From: Herbihabitans rhizosphaerae
Lineage (GTDB): Bacteria > Actinomycetota > Actinomycetes > Mycobacteriales > Pseudonocardiaceae
DNA length: 64,000 nt
NCBI RefSeq assembly: GCF_004216555.1
Contig: NZ_SGWQ01000004.1
Location: forward strand, 248,001-312,000
Direction: 5' to 3'
Under the pieces are notes generated by a model. It made no database searches. It was not told where the DNA came from and saw nothing but the letters and a program-made list of their open reading frames with translations. Below, piece after piece: positions 39,950 through 48,665 of this stretch; positions within the stretch are counted from its first letter, which is position 1; the number at the start of each line of letters is the position of its first letter. The position numbers and the translations under genes are program-made.

Positions 39950-42691
39950 CGTCGCGCTGGAGCAGCGGCTCGGCGAAGCAGGGCGGATGCCGTACGGGCG
40001 CGGCCAGATCGCCGCGGTGGAGGCGATCGTCCGTCGCGCCGACGCGGAGGCGAACGCCCCGATCCAGTACGCGGCGCGGATCCTGGCGACCAACGCGTAC
40101 GTGATGGGCGGCGAGCCGGGCAAGGCGTTCGTGCCCTTCGCCTGGTGCCTCGCGGTGCACGACCGCGGCGAGGCCGACCCGCACTACGACCACGAGCTGA
40201 TGTGGAGCTTCAAGTGGATCGTCAACGCGCTGGCGAAGTTCCCCGAGGTTCCGCTGGACAAGGCGATGGCCGTGCTCGACGACATGGAGCGCCGGTACCG
40301 GCTGGCCGGCTACAGCATGAACGCCGTGCACCAGTACCGGGTGGTCGTGGCGCAGCACGTCGGCGACGAGGACACGGCCGCCGAGCACTACCGGCTGTGG
40401 TGCGCGGCGCCGCGTGACGGGATGTCGGACTGCGTCGGGTGCGAGCCGACGTCGAAGGTGAGCTACCTGGCCTGGCGGCGGCGCGACGAGGACGCCGTCG
40501 CGCTGGCGGTGCCGGTGCTCGCCGGTGAGATGACGTGTGTCGAGCAGCCGCAGTCGATCCTGACCGACCTGCTGTTGCCCTACGTGCGCACCGGCAGGCT
40601 CACCGAGGCCGCGGAGGCGCACCGGAGCGCCTATCGCAGGCTGCGCACCGAGCGGCGGGAGCTGGGCCCGATCGCGTCGCACGTGGAGTTCTGCGCCCGC
40701 ACCGGCAACACCGCGCGTGCCATCGAACTCGTGCAGCGGCATCTGACAGCGCTCGAGGAGCCGCCGTCGCCGTTGGTCGAGATGGAGTTCGCCGCGTCGG
40801 GGGCGCTCGCGCTTCGGCTGGCCGCCGAGGCCGAGCCCGGCATCATGATCCGCCGGGACGGCGCGGACGTCGACGCCACCGAGGTCGCCGCCGAGCTTTC
40901 CTTGCGCGCCAAGGAGATCGCCGCACGGTTCGACGAGCGCAACGGCACCTCGCGACAGGGCGACCGGTCGCATCGATCCTCGCCGCGGAGCCGCTGGTCG
41001 ACCATCTGCCGCTGTCGGCCGCGGCTCGCCGACCCGCGCCCGTGGACGAGCCGGACGAGCCGGCCGAACCGGAGATGCCCGCGCTGCCGGCCTCGCCGGA
41101 GGAACTGGCCGACTTTGCCGACCAGCAGGCGCGCCTGCTCAACTTCCCCGCGGCGGAAGCGGCCTGGCGGCGGTTCGACGAACTCTGCCCGGACCCCGAG
41201 TCCGAGCTGCTGGGCAGGAGGCTCAACGAGGCCGGCGCGGACGCGGTGGCCGAGAGCGGTCCGGAGGAGGCCGAGCGGATCTGGCGGCGCGCGCTCGAGT
41301 TGTTCGCCGAGGCCGGCGACGCGGTGCGCGAGCAGGTGGTGCGGCAGCGGATCGGCACGTTGTGGTGCCTCACCGATCGCGTCGACGACGGGTTGGCCGA
41401 CGTGACCGCGGCCCACGAGCGCATCGAGGAGATCGGTGACGTCCCCGCGCGGTGCGGCTCGGCCAGGCGGCTCGCGCATGTGCTCTGGCTCATCGGCCGG
41501 CACGACGAGGCGCTGGACCTGCTGCGCGCGGCGGAGACGATCGCCGAGGACGATCTCACCCGCGCTCTGCTGACCACGGAGATCGCCGGCTACGCCGCCC
41601 AGCTCGGCGACGAACGCCGCGACGAGGTGCGCCAGCGCGCCGACCGGGCGGCGGAGCTGTTCCGCGCCACCGTCCCGCCCACCACCGAGGTCTACCTGGA
41701 GACGCTGCTCACCGGGGCGCGGGTCCGGGCGGCGGCCGGCGAGTTCGCCGAAGCGGAGCGGCTGTTCGCCGAGGTGACACGGTCCTCGGTGTGGACAAGG
41801 CGGTCCAACGCCTGGCACCTGCGCGGTCTCGTCGCCCTCGACATGGACGAACCGGACGCCGCCGTGCGGGCGTTCACCGCGGCCGTCTCGGTGCGGCTGG
41901 CCGCGGGAGAGCCCGGTGCCGCCGCGTTGTCCAACCTCGAGCTTGCCTCGGCCGCGCTGGCCGCCGGGCGTCCAGACCAGGCCGCCGACGCCGCCGAGGA
42001 CGCGATCCCCGAGCTGGAGCGAATCGAGGACCCGTACCGGCTCAACCGGGCGAAGTTCGTTCTGGCACAAGCGCTTTCCGATCTGAACCAGTCGGCACAG
42101 GCGGTCGACCTGCTCGCCGAGGCGGTCGAGTACTACGCCGGCACCGACCAGCACCAGGAGGCCGGTCAGTGCTACGGAATCGCGGCGGACCTGCTCGACC
42201 GGCTCGACCGGGACGCCGAAGCCGGTGAGCGCTACGAGTGGGCCGGCGAGTCGTACGCCTTGGCCGGCAACGCCGTCGGCGAGCTGCACAACCGGCGGCG
42301 CGCCGCCCTGTCCTGGCACTGGGCCGGCGACCGGGAGCGGTGCGGGCGCACGCTGCTGCGCGCCGAGCGCTGCACCCTCGAACTGGGGGCCGAGGAGCCG
42401 CGACTGCTCTGGGAGCGGGCCGTGCTGCGGTACGACTCCGCCAGGATCCTGTCCTCGTGGGAGCAGCGCGACGAGGCGGCCGACCGCGCCGCTACGGCGG
42501 CCGAGGCCTTCGCCGCGCTGGACGTGCGGTCCGAGCAGGCCGCCGCGCTGACCCTGCGCGGACGGGTACTCGAGGAGGTCGATCGGAAGGCCGAGGCCGC
42601 GGACGCGTTCCGCGCGGCGCTCCGCGTGTTGCCGGACGGGAACGACGAGCAGCGGGCGCACATCCAGGAGATGCTCGACGACATCGGCTGA
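39939..42691 (+). CDS. Large TPR-repeat protein, interrupted by an apparent frameshift
   Basis: About 917 residues if read across a frame change. From GTG 39939 (ribosome binding site GGGGAGGA) the frame codes for helical repeats as far as FDERNGTSRQ. Near 40941-40970 the protein-like signal moves to the -1 frame (VASILAAEPLVDHL) and continues in TPR-like helix pairs to 42691. The original frame beyond that point turns arginine-rich and nonsensical until 41405. No slippery heptamer is present. The simplest reading is a one-base deletion or sequencing error; otherwise two separate genes, the second from GTG 41042. It probably partners the HSP90-like protein. Confidence 0.75.
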
Positions 42692-42701
42692 CCAAGGCCG
42701 C

Positions 42702-42744
42702 GTCTGACAAACCCGTGGTCGTGATCGACCGAGATTTGTCAGAC
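42702..42744 (+). terminator. Hairpin after the TPR gene
   Basis: GTCTGACAAA (42702-42711) and TTTGTCAGAC (42735-42744), ten perfect base pairs with a 23-base loop, 11 bases after the TPR stop. No T-run follows. Confidence 0.65.
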
Positions 42745-42823
42745 ACGACCTGGCCGCGAGCACCTCCGGGCACGACGCTACGTTGAGTGTCGACACAGAC
42801 GCGCGGCGAAGGATTTCGATTCG

Positions 42824-43135
42824 ATGAGTGACGAGGACAAGCCGGCACAGCAGACGAGTGCCCCGATCTACGACGACAAGGCGCACGTACGCGGCAAGCT
42901 GGACCTCACCAACGCGGAGTGGCAGACCGCCGCCGACACCGACGCGCCGGACTACGACCCGGACGGCGAGTACGTGCAGATCGCGTTCGTGCCGCACACC
43001 GACGACAAGACCTACATCGCGATGCGCAACTCGAAGCACACCGGTCCGGACGACACCGTGCTGGTGTTCACCGAGTCGGAGTGGGACGCGTTCGTCCAAG
43101 GCGCGAGGGCCGGCGAGTTCGACGAGCCCTGGTGA
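42824..43135 (+). CDS. DUF397-like protein
   Basis: 103 residues. The C-terminal half has the DUF397 pattern: VQIAFVPH, YIAMRNSKHTGPDDTVLVFTE and SEWDAFVQGARAGEFD. DUF397 proteins usually lie beside a DUF5753-type XRE regulator in actinomycetes; here there is no such neighbour. The acidic N-terminal extension of about 45 residues is longer than in most family members. Function unknown. Confidence 0.82.
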   Translation: MSDEDKPAQQTSAPIYDDKAHVRGKLDLTNAEWQTAADTDAPDYDPDGEYVQIAFVPHTDDKTYIAMRNSKHTGPDDTVLVFTESEWDAFVQGARAGEFDEPW

Positions 43136-43189
43136 TCATCGCCGGGGTAATCCCGTTGCGGCCCAACGACGTTCTGGCAGCATGGCGGC

Positions 43190-43726
43190 ATGCGAGTCAT
43201 CGCGGTCGCCAGTAGTCCGGCGCACACGTTCAGCAAGCCCACCCGCGGCGACATCACGCTGCGGGCGGGTCTCGGCGTGGACGGGGACGTGCACGCGGCG
43301 GCGACCATCCGCGCCCGGACCAAGCTGGGCGAGGAGATCGACGAGCCGAACCTGCGCCAGGTGCACCTGCAGGCCCAGGAGCTGCACGAGGAGCTGGCCG
43401 GCGCCGGGTACCCGATCGAGCCCGGTCAGCTCGGCGAGAACATCACCACGCGCGGCGTCGATCTGCAGGGGCTGCCGGCGGCCACACGGTTGCGCATCGG
43501 CGAGTCCGCGGTGGTCGAGCTGACCGGCCTGCGCACGCCGTGTCACCAGGTCAACAAGTTCCGGGCCGGCCTGATGAAGCAGATGGTCGGCCTGGACGCC
43601 GACGGCAACGTGGTGCGCAAGGCCGGCGTGCTCGGTGTCGTGGTCACCGGGGGAGTCGTGCGCCCTGGTGACCCGATCGAGGTCGAGCTGCCCGACGGGC
43701 CACACTCGCCGCAGGAACCCATCTGA
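43190..43726 (+). CDS. MOSC-domain protein
   Basis: 178 residues forming one MOSC beta-barrel, with GVDGDVHAA near the N-terminus, LGENITTRGVDL centrally and the conserved cysteine in GLRTPCHQVNKF (about residue 117). MOSC domains bind a sulphur carried as Cys-persulphide or a molybdenum-cofactor ligand; stand-alone actinobacterial members have no settled substrate. CAGCAT (43178-43183) precedes ATG by six bases, in line with a leaderless start. Confidence 0.87.
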   Translation: MRVIAVASSPAHTFSKPTRGDITLRAGLGVDGDVHAAATIRARTKLGEEIDEPNLRQVHLQAQELHEELAGAGYPIEPGQLGENITTRGVDLQGLPAATRLRIGESAVVELTGLRTPCHQVNKFRAGLMKQMVGLDADGNVVRKAGVLGVVVTGGVVRPGDPIEVELPDGPHSPQEPI

Positions 43727-43737
43727 GCCCGTCCACC

Positions 43738-43766
43738 ACGATGTGAGACGACTCGTCCCACGTCGT
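43738..43766. terminator. Compact hairpin between the MOSC gene and serA
   Basis: ACGATGTGAGACGA and TCGTCCCACGTCGT are complementary apart from two G-T wobbles, with a very short loop, 11 bases after the MOSC stop. A TAGTAT hexamer (43766-43771) adjoins it and could belong to the serA promoter, although no good -35 is visible. Confidence 0.5.
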
Positions 43767-43853
43767 AGTATTTGAGGCGATCTGGTTACAGCGCGGTAGC
43801 CGTGTCGCCATCGGTTGCTAACCCAGCCCATTCCTACCCAGTGGAGCACAGCC

Positions 43854-45455
43854 GTGACCAACCCCAGCCGCCCTGTCGTCCTGATCGCCGAAAAGCTCGC
43901 CCCGTCCGTGCTGGAGGTGTTCGGCGACGAGGTCGAGGTGCGGCACGTCGACGGGACCGACCGGCCGGCGCTGCTGTCCGCGGTGGCCGACGCGGACGCG
44001 CTGCTGGTGCGGTCGGCGACCAAGGTGGACGCGGAAGTCCTTGCCGCGTCGGGGAAGCTGAAGGTCGTCGCGCGTGCCGGCGTCGGCCTGGACAACGTCG
44101 AGGTGCCCGCCGCCACCGAGCGTGGCGTGCTCGTGGTGAACGCCCCGACCTCCAACATCGTCTCGGCCGCCGAGCACGCCGTCGCGCTGCTGCTCGCGGT
44201 CGCCCGCCGGGTGCCGGCCGCCGACGCGAGCCTGCGCGGCGGGGAGTGGAAGCGCAGCTCGTACGCCGGCGTCGAGCTGCAGGGCAAGACCGTCGGCGTG
44301 GTCGGGCTCGGCAAGATCGGCCAGCTGTTCGCGCAGCGCCTCGCCGCGTTCGCCACCACGCTGATCGCCTACGACCCGTACGTGTCGGCCGCCCGTGCCG
44401 CGCAGCTCGGCATCGAGCTGGTGTCGCTGGACGACCTGCTGGCCCGCGCGGACGTGATCTCCGTGCACCTGCCGAAGACCCCGGAGACCAAGGGCCTGAT
44501 CGGCGCCGATCAGCTCGCCAAGACCAAGAAGGGCGTGCTGATCGTGAACGCCGCCCGCGGTGGCCTCGTGGACGAGGAGGCGCTCGCCGAGGCCGTCCGA
44601 AGCGGCCAGGTCGGCGGCGCGGGTGTGGACGTGTACGCCACCGAGCCGACCACCTCCAGCCCGCTGTTCGAGGTGCCCGGCATCGTGGTCACCCCGCACC
44701 TCGGCGCGTCCACCGCCGAGGCACAGGACCGCGCCGGCACCGACGTCGCGCGCTCGGTGCTGCTGGCGCTGCGCGGCGAGTTCGTGCCCGACGCGGTGAA
44801 CGTGGCCAGCGGGGGAGTGGTCGGCGAGGAGGTGCGCCCGTACCTGCCGCTGGCCAAGAAGCTGGGCCAGGTGCTCGCCGCGTTCAGCGGTGGCAAGGCG
44901 CCGTCCACGCTCACCGTCGAGGTGCGCGGCGAGCTGTCCACCGAGGACGTCTCGGTGCTGCCGCTGGCCGCCATGCGCGGCGCGTTCTCGGGTGTCGTGG
45001 AGGATCAGGTCACCTTCGTCAACGCGCCGCGGCTGGCCGAGGAGCTGGGTGTCACCGTCGAGACGATCACCGCGCCGGAGAGCGCGGCACACCGCAGTCT
45101 GGTCACGCTGCGTGCGGTCTACGGCGACGGCGCCACGGTCCGGGTGTCCGGCACGCTCAGCGGCCTCGCGCAGGTGGAGAAGCTCGTCGAGGTGAACGGG
45201 CGGCACTTCGACCTGCGCGCCGAGGGCCACCTGCTGCTGCTGGAGTACCCGGAGCGGCCGGGCGTGATGGGCACCGTCGGCACCCTGCTCGGCGAGGCCG
45301 GCATCAACATCGAGGCGGCCCAGATCTCGCAGACCACGACCGGTACCGACGCGGTCATGCTGCTGCGCGTGGACCGTCCGGTGGACCGCTCGGTGCTCGA
45401 CTCGATCGGTCACACCGTGAAGGCCGCGTTGGTGCGGGCGGTCAGTTTCGACTGA
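43854..45455 (+). CDS. serA: D-3-phosphoglycerate dehydrogenase
   Basis: 533 residues, the long form with a C-terminal ACT domain. Nucleotide-binding motif VGLGKIGQLFAQRLAAF, catalytic Arg in NAARGGLVDEEAL, His in TPHLGASTAEAQ, then the allosteric-substrate-binding domain and an ACT domain (LLLLEYPERPGVMGTVGTLL). It oxidises 3-phosphoglycerate to phosphohydroxypyruvate, the first step to serine, and the ACT domain is the usual serine site. GTG 43854 with GGAG is preferred to an upstream GTG-like extension. The gene occupies the same relative place as serA1 in M. tuberculosis. Confidence 0.97.
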   Translation: MTNPSRPVVLIAEKLAPSVLEVFGDEVEVRHVDGTDRPALLSAVADADALLVRSATKVDAEVLAASGKLKVVARAGVGLDNVEVPAATERGVLVVNAPTSNIVSAAEHAVALLLAVARRVPAADASLRGGEWKRSSYAGVELQGKTVGVVGLGKIGQLFAQRLAAFATTLIAYDPYVSAARAAQLGIELVSLDDLLARADVISVHLPKTPETKGLIGADQLAKTKKGVLIVNAARGGLVDEEALAEAVRSGQVGGAGVDVYATEPTTSSPLFEVPGIVVTPHLGASTAEAQDRAGTDVARSVLLALRGEFVPDAVNVASGGVVGEEVRPYLPLAKKLGQVLAAFSGGKAPSTLTVEVRGELSTEDVSVLPLAAMRGAFSGVVEDQVTFVNAPRLAEELGVTVETITAPESAAHRSLVTLRAVYGDGATVRVSGTLSGLAQVEKLVEVNGRHFDLRAEGHLLLLEYPERPGVMGTVGTLLGEAGINIEAAQISQTTTGTDAVMLLRVDRPVDRSVLDSIGHTVKAALVRAVSFD

Positions 45456-45560
45456 CTGGCCTACACGATCACGCGTCACTATTCACCCAGGTGAACCACC
45501 CGGTGGAGTGGCGCGATACGTAATGTGTCCAAGATCCAGGTAGCCTTCTGGCGACCTGCA

Positions 45561-45587
45561 GCCGACACGGTGTCCCGCCGTGTCGGC
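45561..45587 (+). other. Hairpin in the leuB upstream region
   Basis: Perfect ten-base arms GCCGACACGG (45561-45570) and CCGTGTCGGC (45578-45587) around seven bases, ending 12 bases before the leuB ribosome binding site. It could terminate serA transcripts or influence leuB translation. No leader peptide rich in Leu codons is found beside it. Confidence 0.5.
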
Positions 45588-45609
45588 ACAGTACGACCTG
45601 GAGGTATGC

Positions 45610-46650
45610 ATGCGGCTCGCGGTGATCCCTGGTGACGGGATCGGGCCGGAGGTAATCGCCGAAGCCCTCAAGGTGCTCGGCGAGGTCGTTCCCGGTGCCG
45701 AGGTCACCCGGTACGACCTCGGCGCCACCCGGTGGCACGCCACCGGCGAGCTGCTTCCCGAGTCGGTGCTCAGCGAGCTGCGCGAGCACGACGCGATCCT
45801 GCTCGGCGCGGTCGGTGACCCGTCGGTGCCGAGCGGAATCCTCGAGCGCGGCCTGCTGCTGCGGCTTCGGTTCGAGCTGGACCACCACGTGAACCTGCGC
45901 CCGGCGCGGCTCTACCCGGGCGTGAAGAGCCCGCTGGTCGACCCCGGCGAGATCGACATGATCGTGGTGCGCGAGGGCACCGAGGGCCTGTACGCGGGCA
46001 ACGGCGGCCTGCTGCGCAAGGACACCCCGCACGAGATCGCCACCGAGGTCAGCGTGAACACCTCGTTCGGCGTGGACCGGGTGGTGCGCGACGCGTTCGC
46101 CCGCTCGGCGGCGCGCCCGCGCAAGCACCTCACGCTGGTGCACAAGACCAACGTGCTCACCCACGCCGGCTCGCTGTGGTCGCGCGTGGTTGAGGAGGTG
46201 TCGCTGCAGTACCCGGACGTGACGGTGGCCTACCAGCACGTGGACGCCACCACGATCCACATGGTGAACGATCCCAGCCGGTTCGACGTGCTCGTCACCG
46301 ACAACCTGTTCGGCGACATCCTGACCGACCTGGCCGCGGCGGTCACCGGCGGCATCGGGCTCGCGGCGAGCGGGAACATGGACATCACCCGGCGCAACCC
46401 GAGCATGTTCGAGCCGGTGCACGGCAGCGCGCCGGACATCGCCGGGCAGGGTGTGGCCGACCCGACGGCCGCCGTGCTGTCGGTGGCCCTGCTGCTGGAC
46501 CACCTCGGCGACCACGAGGCCGCCAAGCGCATCGAGGCGTCGGTGGCCTTCGACCTCGCCACGCGGGACCACTCGCAGCCGGGTGGCACGTTCGCCATCG
46601 GTGACCGTCTCGCCGCCCTGGTCTCCTCCAACGCCCGCGACCGCGCCTGA
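45610..46650 (+). CDS. leuB: 3-isopropylmalate dehydrogenase
   Basis: 346 residues. It begins [15 protein letters not shown] and has the substrate residues in [17 protein letters not shown], the catalytic Tyr/Lys regions, and the NAD-binding [12 protein letters not shown]. It oxidises and decarboxylates 3-isopropylmalate for leucine; the same enzyme class also handles 3-methylmalate, which fits the adjacent citramalate synthase. GGAGG before ATG 45610 fixes the start. Confidence 0.95.
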   Translation: MRLAVIPGDGIGPEVIAEALKVLGEVVPGAEVTRYDLGATRWHATGELLPESVLSELREHDAILLGAVGDPSVPSGILERGLLLRLRFELDHHVNLRPARLYPGVKSPLVDPGEIDMIVVREGTEGLYAGNGGLLRKDTPHEIATEVSVNTSFGVDRVVRDAFARSAARPRKHLTLVHKTNVLTHAGSLWSRVVEEVSLQYPDVTVAYQHVDATTIHMVNDPSRFDVLVTDNLFGDILTDLAAAVTGGIGLAASGNMDITRRNPSMFEPVHGSAPDIAGQGVADPTAAVLSVALLLDHLGDHEAAKRIEASVAFDLATRDHSQPGGTFAIGDRLAALVSSNARDRA

Positions 46651-46674
46651 TTCGCGAGTCCCGCGCTGTGCACC

Positions 46675-46717
46675 GGTGAGTCCCGCGCTCTGCATCAGCC
46701 TGAGCGCGGGACTCACC
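46675..46717 (+). terminator. Hairpin terminator after leuB, GAGTCCC family
   Basis: Perfect 16-base arms GGTGAGTCCCGCGCTC (46675-46690) and GAGCGCGGGACTCACC (46702-46717), 11-base loop. A third partial copy of the arm, GCGAGTCCCGCGCTG, lies just upstream (46653-46668). There is no T-run. The core matches the hairpin after gatB. Confidence 0.78.
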
Positions 46718-46776
46718 GTGTCCGGGCGCGGAACTCGGGCGTTAACGCCCAGAATGTGGGAGATCGGGTCCGAGAA

Positions 46777-46806
46777 TTGGTACTCGGATGGCGGGTGTGG
46801 CACCAT
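46777..46806 (+). promoter_or_regulatory. Promoter of the cimA leader
   Basis: TTGGTA (46777-46782), 18-base spacer, CACCAT (46801-46806). The -10 is a poor match, but position and spacing repeat the ilvB promoter: the GTG of the leader peptide lies six bases after the -10, so the transcript would begin with the start codon. Confidence 0.5.
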
Positions 46807-46812
46807 CCAGTC

Positions 46813-46857
46813 GTGGCCGTTCACGCCGTGATCATTATTGACGAGCGCGCCGGGTAG
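46813..46857 (+). CDS. cimA leader peptide with three consecutive Ile codons
   Basis: A 14-codon frame, GTG to TAG, encoding MAVHAVIIIDERAG. The run ATC ATT ATT stands out in this sequence, where ATC is normal and two ATT codons in a row are unusual; Val codons also precede it. There is no ribosome binding site. Its last codons form one arm of an inverted repeat followed by a strong terminator, the classical layout of an amino-acid attenuator, here tuned to isoleucine, the end product of the citramalate pathway. Confidence 0.82.
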   Translation: MAVHAVIIIDERAG

Positions 46858-46916
46858 CTGAAGCTTCGCACCCAGGCGCGCTGACCTCTCGCATCCGCGA
46901 GGGGTCTTTTTCTTTT
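46844..46916 (+). promoter_or_regulatory. cimA transcription attenuator
   Basis: AGCGCGCC (46844-46851, within the leader peptide) pairs perfectly with GGCGCGCT (46875-46882). Immediately after, GACCTCTCGC (46883-46892) and GCGAGGGGTC (46897-46906) form a ten-pair terminator stem with an ATCC loop and one wobble, followed by TTTTTCTTTT (46907-46916). This is one of the few T-tailed intrinsic terminators in the window. A ribosome stalled on the Ile codons would free GGCGCGCT from the first stem, so a further alternative pairing is needed to disrupt the terminator; I have not resolved it. Confidence 0.8.
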
Positions 46917-46941
46917 CCCGCAACGGATCCAGGAGTCCACC

Positions 46942-48594
46942 GTGAGCCGCACGACCCCCGCAGAGACGCCACTCGGCGACGCCTTCCACCTGTACGACAC
47001 CACCCTGCGGGACGGTGCGCAGGGCGAGGGCATCTCCTACTCCGCGGCCGACAAGCTCGCCGTCGCGCGGCTGCTCGACGAACTGGGCGTGGGGTTCATC
47101 GAGGGCGGCTGGCCCGGCGCGCTGCCCAAGGACACCGAGTTCTTCGCCCGTGCCGCGCACGAGCTGGACCTGCGGCACGCCGTCCTGGTCGCGTTCGGCG
47201 CCACCCGCCGCCCGGACACCAAGGCCGCCGACGACCCGCAGGTACGCGCGCTGCTCGACTCGGGAGCGCCGGCCGTCACCCTGGTCGCCAAGTCCGACCG
47301 CCGGCACATCGAGCGCGCGCTGCGCACCGACGTGGACGAGGCGTGCGCGATGGTGTCGGACACCGTGGCGCTGCTGGTCGCCGAGGGCCGGCGGGTGTTC
47401 CTCGACGCCGAGCACTTCTTCGACGGATACGCCTACGACTCCGACACCTCGCTGCGGGTACTCACCGCCGCGATGGAGGCCGGCGCGGACGTCGCCGTGC
47501 TGTGCGACACCAACGGCGGGCAGCTCCCGCTCGGGCTCGCCGACACCGTCCGCGACGTGATCGACAAGACCGGGTTCCGGGTCGGAATCCATTGCCAGGA
47601 CGACACATCATGCGCGGTCGCCAACTCAGTGGCCGCCGTGCAGGCCGGCGCGACGCACGTGCAGTGCACCGCGAACGGCTACGGCGAGCGGGCCGGCAAC
47701 GCCGACCTGTTCGCCACGATCGGGAATCTCGTCACCAAGCTCGACATGCCGGTGATCCCGCAGGAGCGCATGACCGAGCTGGCCCGCGTGTCACACGCGC
47801 TGGCCGAGATCGCCAACATCGCACCCGACACCCACCAGGCCTATGTCGGGTCCTCGGCCTTCGCCCACAAGGCAGGCCTGCACGCGAGCGCGATCAAGGT
47901 GGATCCGTTGCTGTACAACCACATCGACCCCTCGGTCGTCGGCAACGACCAGCGTGTGCTGGTCACCGAGATGGCCGGCAGGGCCAGCCTGGAGCTCAAG
48001 GGACGCGAGCTCGGGGTCGACCTTGCCGGCCAACCCGAAGTGCTCACCAACGTCGTCGGCAAGGTCAAGGACCTGGAGGCGCGCGGCTGGTCGTTCGAGG
48101 CCGCCGACGCGTCGCTGGAGCTGCTGCTGCGCGACGAGCTCTCACAGTCCACTGTGGACCACACGCCGTTCCGGCTGGAGTCCTACCGGGTGATCCTCGA
48201 CCACCGGCTGGACGGCGAGATCGTGTCCGAGGCGACCGTGAAGGTGCAGGTCGCCGAGGAACGGGTGATCGCGACCGCGGAGGGCAACGGGCCGGTGCAC
48301 GCGCTGGACGCCGCGCTGCGCAAGGCTTTGCGGCCGCATCTGTCCTGGTTGGACAGTGTCGAGCTGGTCGACTACAAGGTGCGCATCCTGACCCCCGGCG
48401 CGCGGCACCCGGTGAACGGCTCGGACTCGCAGCACGGCACGGACGCGGTGACCCGCGTGCTGGTCGTGTCGGCCGACGGCGGGCAGGAGTGGACCACGGT
48501 CGGCGTGCACGGCAACATCGTGGAGGCGAGCTGGCTGGCGCTGTGCGATGCCTTGGCACACAAGGCAATGCGGCTCACTCAACCGGTCGGCTGA
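46942..48594 (+). CDS. cimA: Citramalate synthase
   Basis: 550 residues, typical for the CimA/LeuA-like DRE-TIM enzymes. The DRE motif is YDTTLRDGAQGEG, and metal ligands appear as HCQDDTSCAVANS and in the VQCTANGYGERAGN loop. The C-terminal LeuA-type allosteric domain (about 420-530) would bind isoleucine. It condenses pyruvate and acetyl-CoA to (R)-citramalate, leading to 2-oxobutyrate without threonine. GTG 46942 follows CAGGAG. The Ile-rich leader upstream supports this assignment over homocitrate or isopropylmalate synthase. It contains one GTCCACWGTGGAC palindrome. Confidence 0.93.
   Translation: MSRTTPAETPLGDAFHLYDTTLRDGAQGEGISYSAADKLAVARLLDELGVGFIEGGWPGALPKDTEFFARAAHELDLRHAVLVAFGATRRPDTKAADDPQVRALLDSGAPAVTLVAKSDRRHIERALRTDVDEACAMVSDTVALLVAEGRRVFLDAEHFFDGYAYDSDTSLRVLTAAMEAGADVAVLCDTNGGQLPLGLADTVRDVIDKTGFRVGIHCQDDTSCAVANSVAAVQAGATHVQCTANGYGERAGNADLFATIGNLVTKLDMPVIPQERMTELARVSHALAEIANIAPDTHQAYVGSSAFAHKAGLHASAIKVDPLLYNHIDPSVVGNDQRVLVTEMAGRASLELKGRELGVDLAGQPEVLTNVVGKVKDLEARGWSFEAADASLELLLRDELSQSTVDHTPFRLESYRVILDHRLDGEIVSEATVKVQVAEERVIATAEGNGPVHALDAALRKALRPHLSWLDSVELVDYKVRILTPGARHPVNGSDSQHGTDAVTRVLVVSADGGQEWTTVGVHGNIVEASWLALCDALAHKAMRLTQPVG
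48147..48159. repeat. Palindrome copy 5: GTCCACTGTGGAC in cimA
   Basis: CAG TCC ACT GTG GAC in the coding frame, Gln-Ser-Thr-Val-Asp. Confidence 0.9.
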
Positions 48595-48665
48595 CTCGTT
48601 CTGCCGGCGACCGCCGTGGCGGGTAACGTCACGTGTGGATCATCGTCGACGCGAAGGACACAGCC

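Noticed and set aside
40941-40975. Programmed -1 ribosomal frameshift in the TPR gene
   Set aside because: No slippery XXXYYYZ heptamer and no clear downstream stimulatory hairpin; a base error or mutation is simpler.
45510-45545. Leader peptide MARYVMCPRSR before leuB
   Set aside because: No leucine codons and no attenuator-like terminator with T-run follow it.
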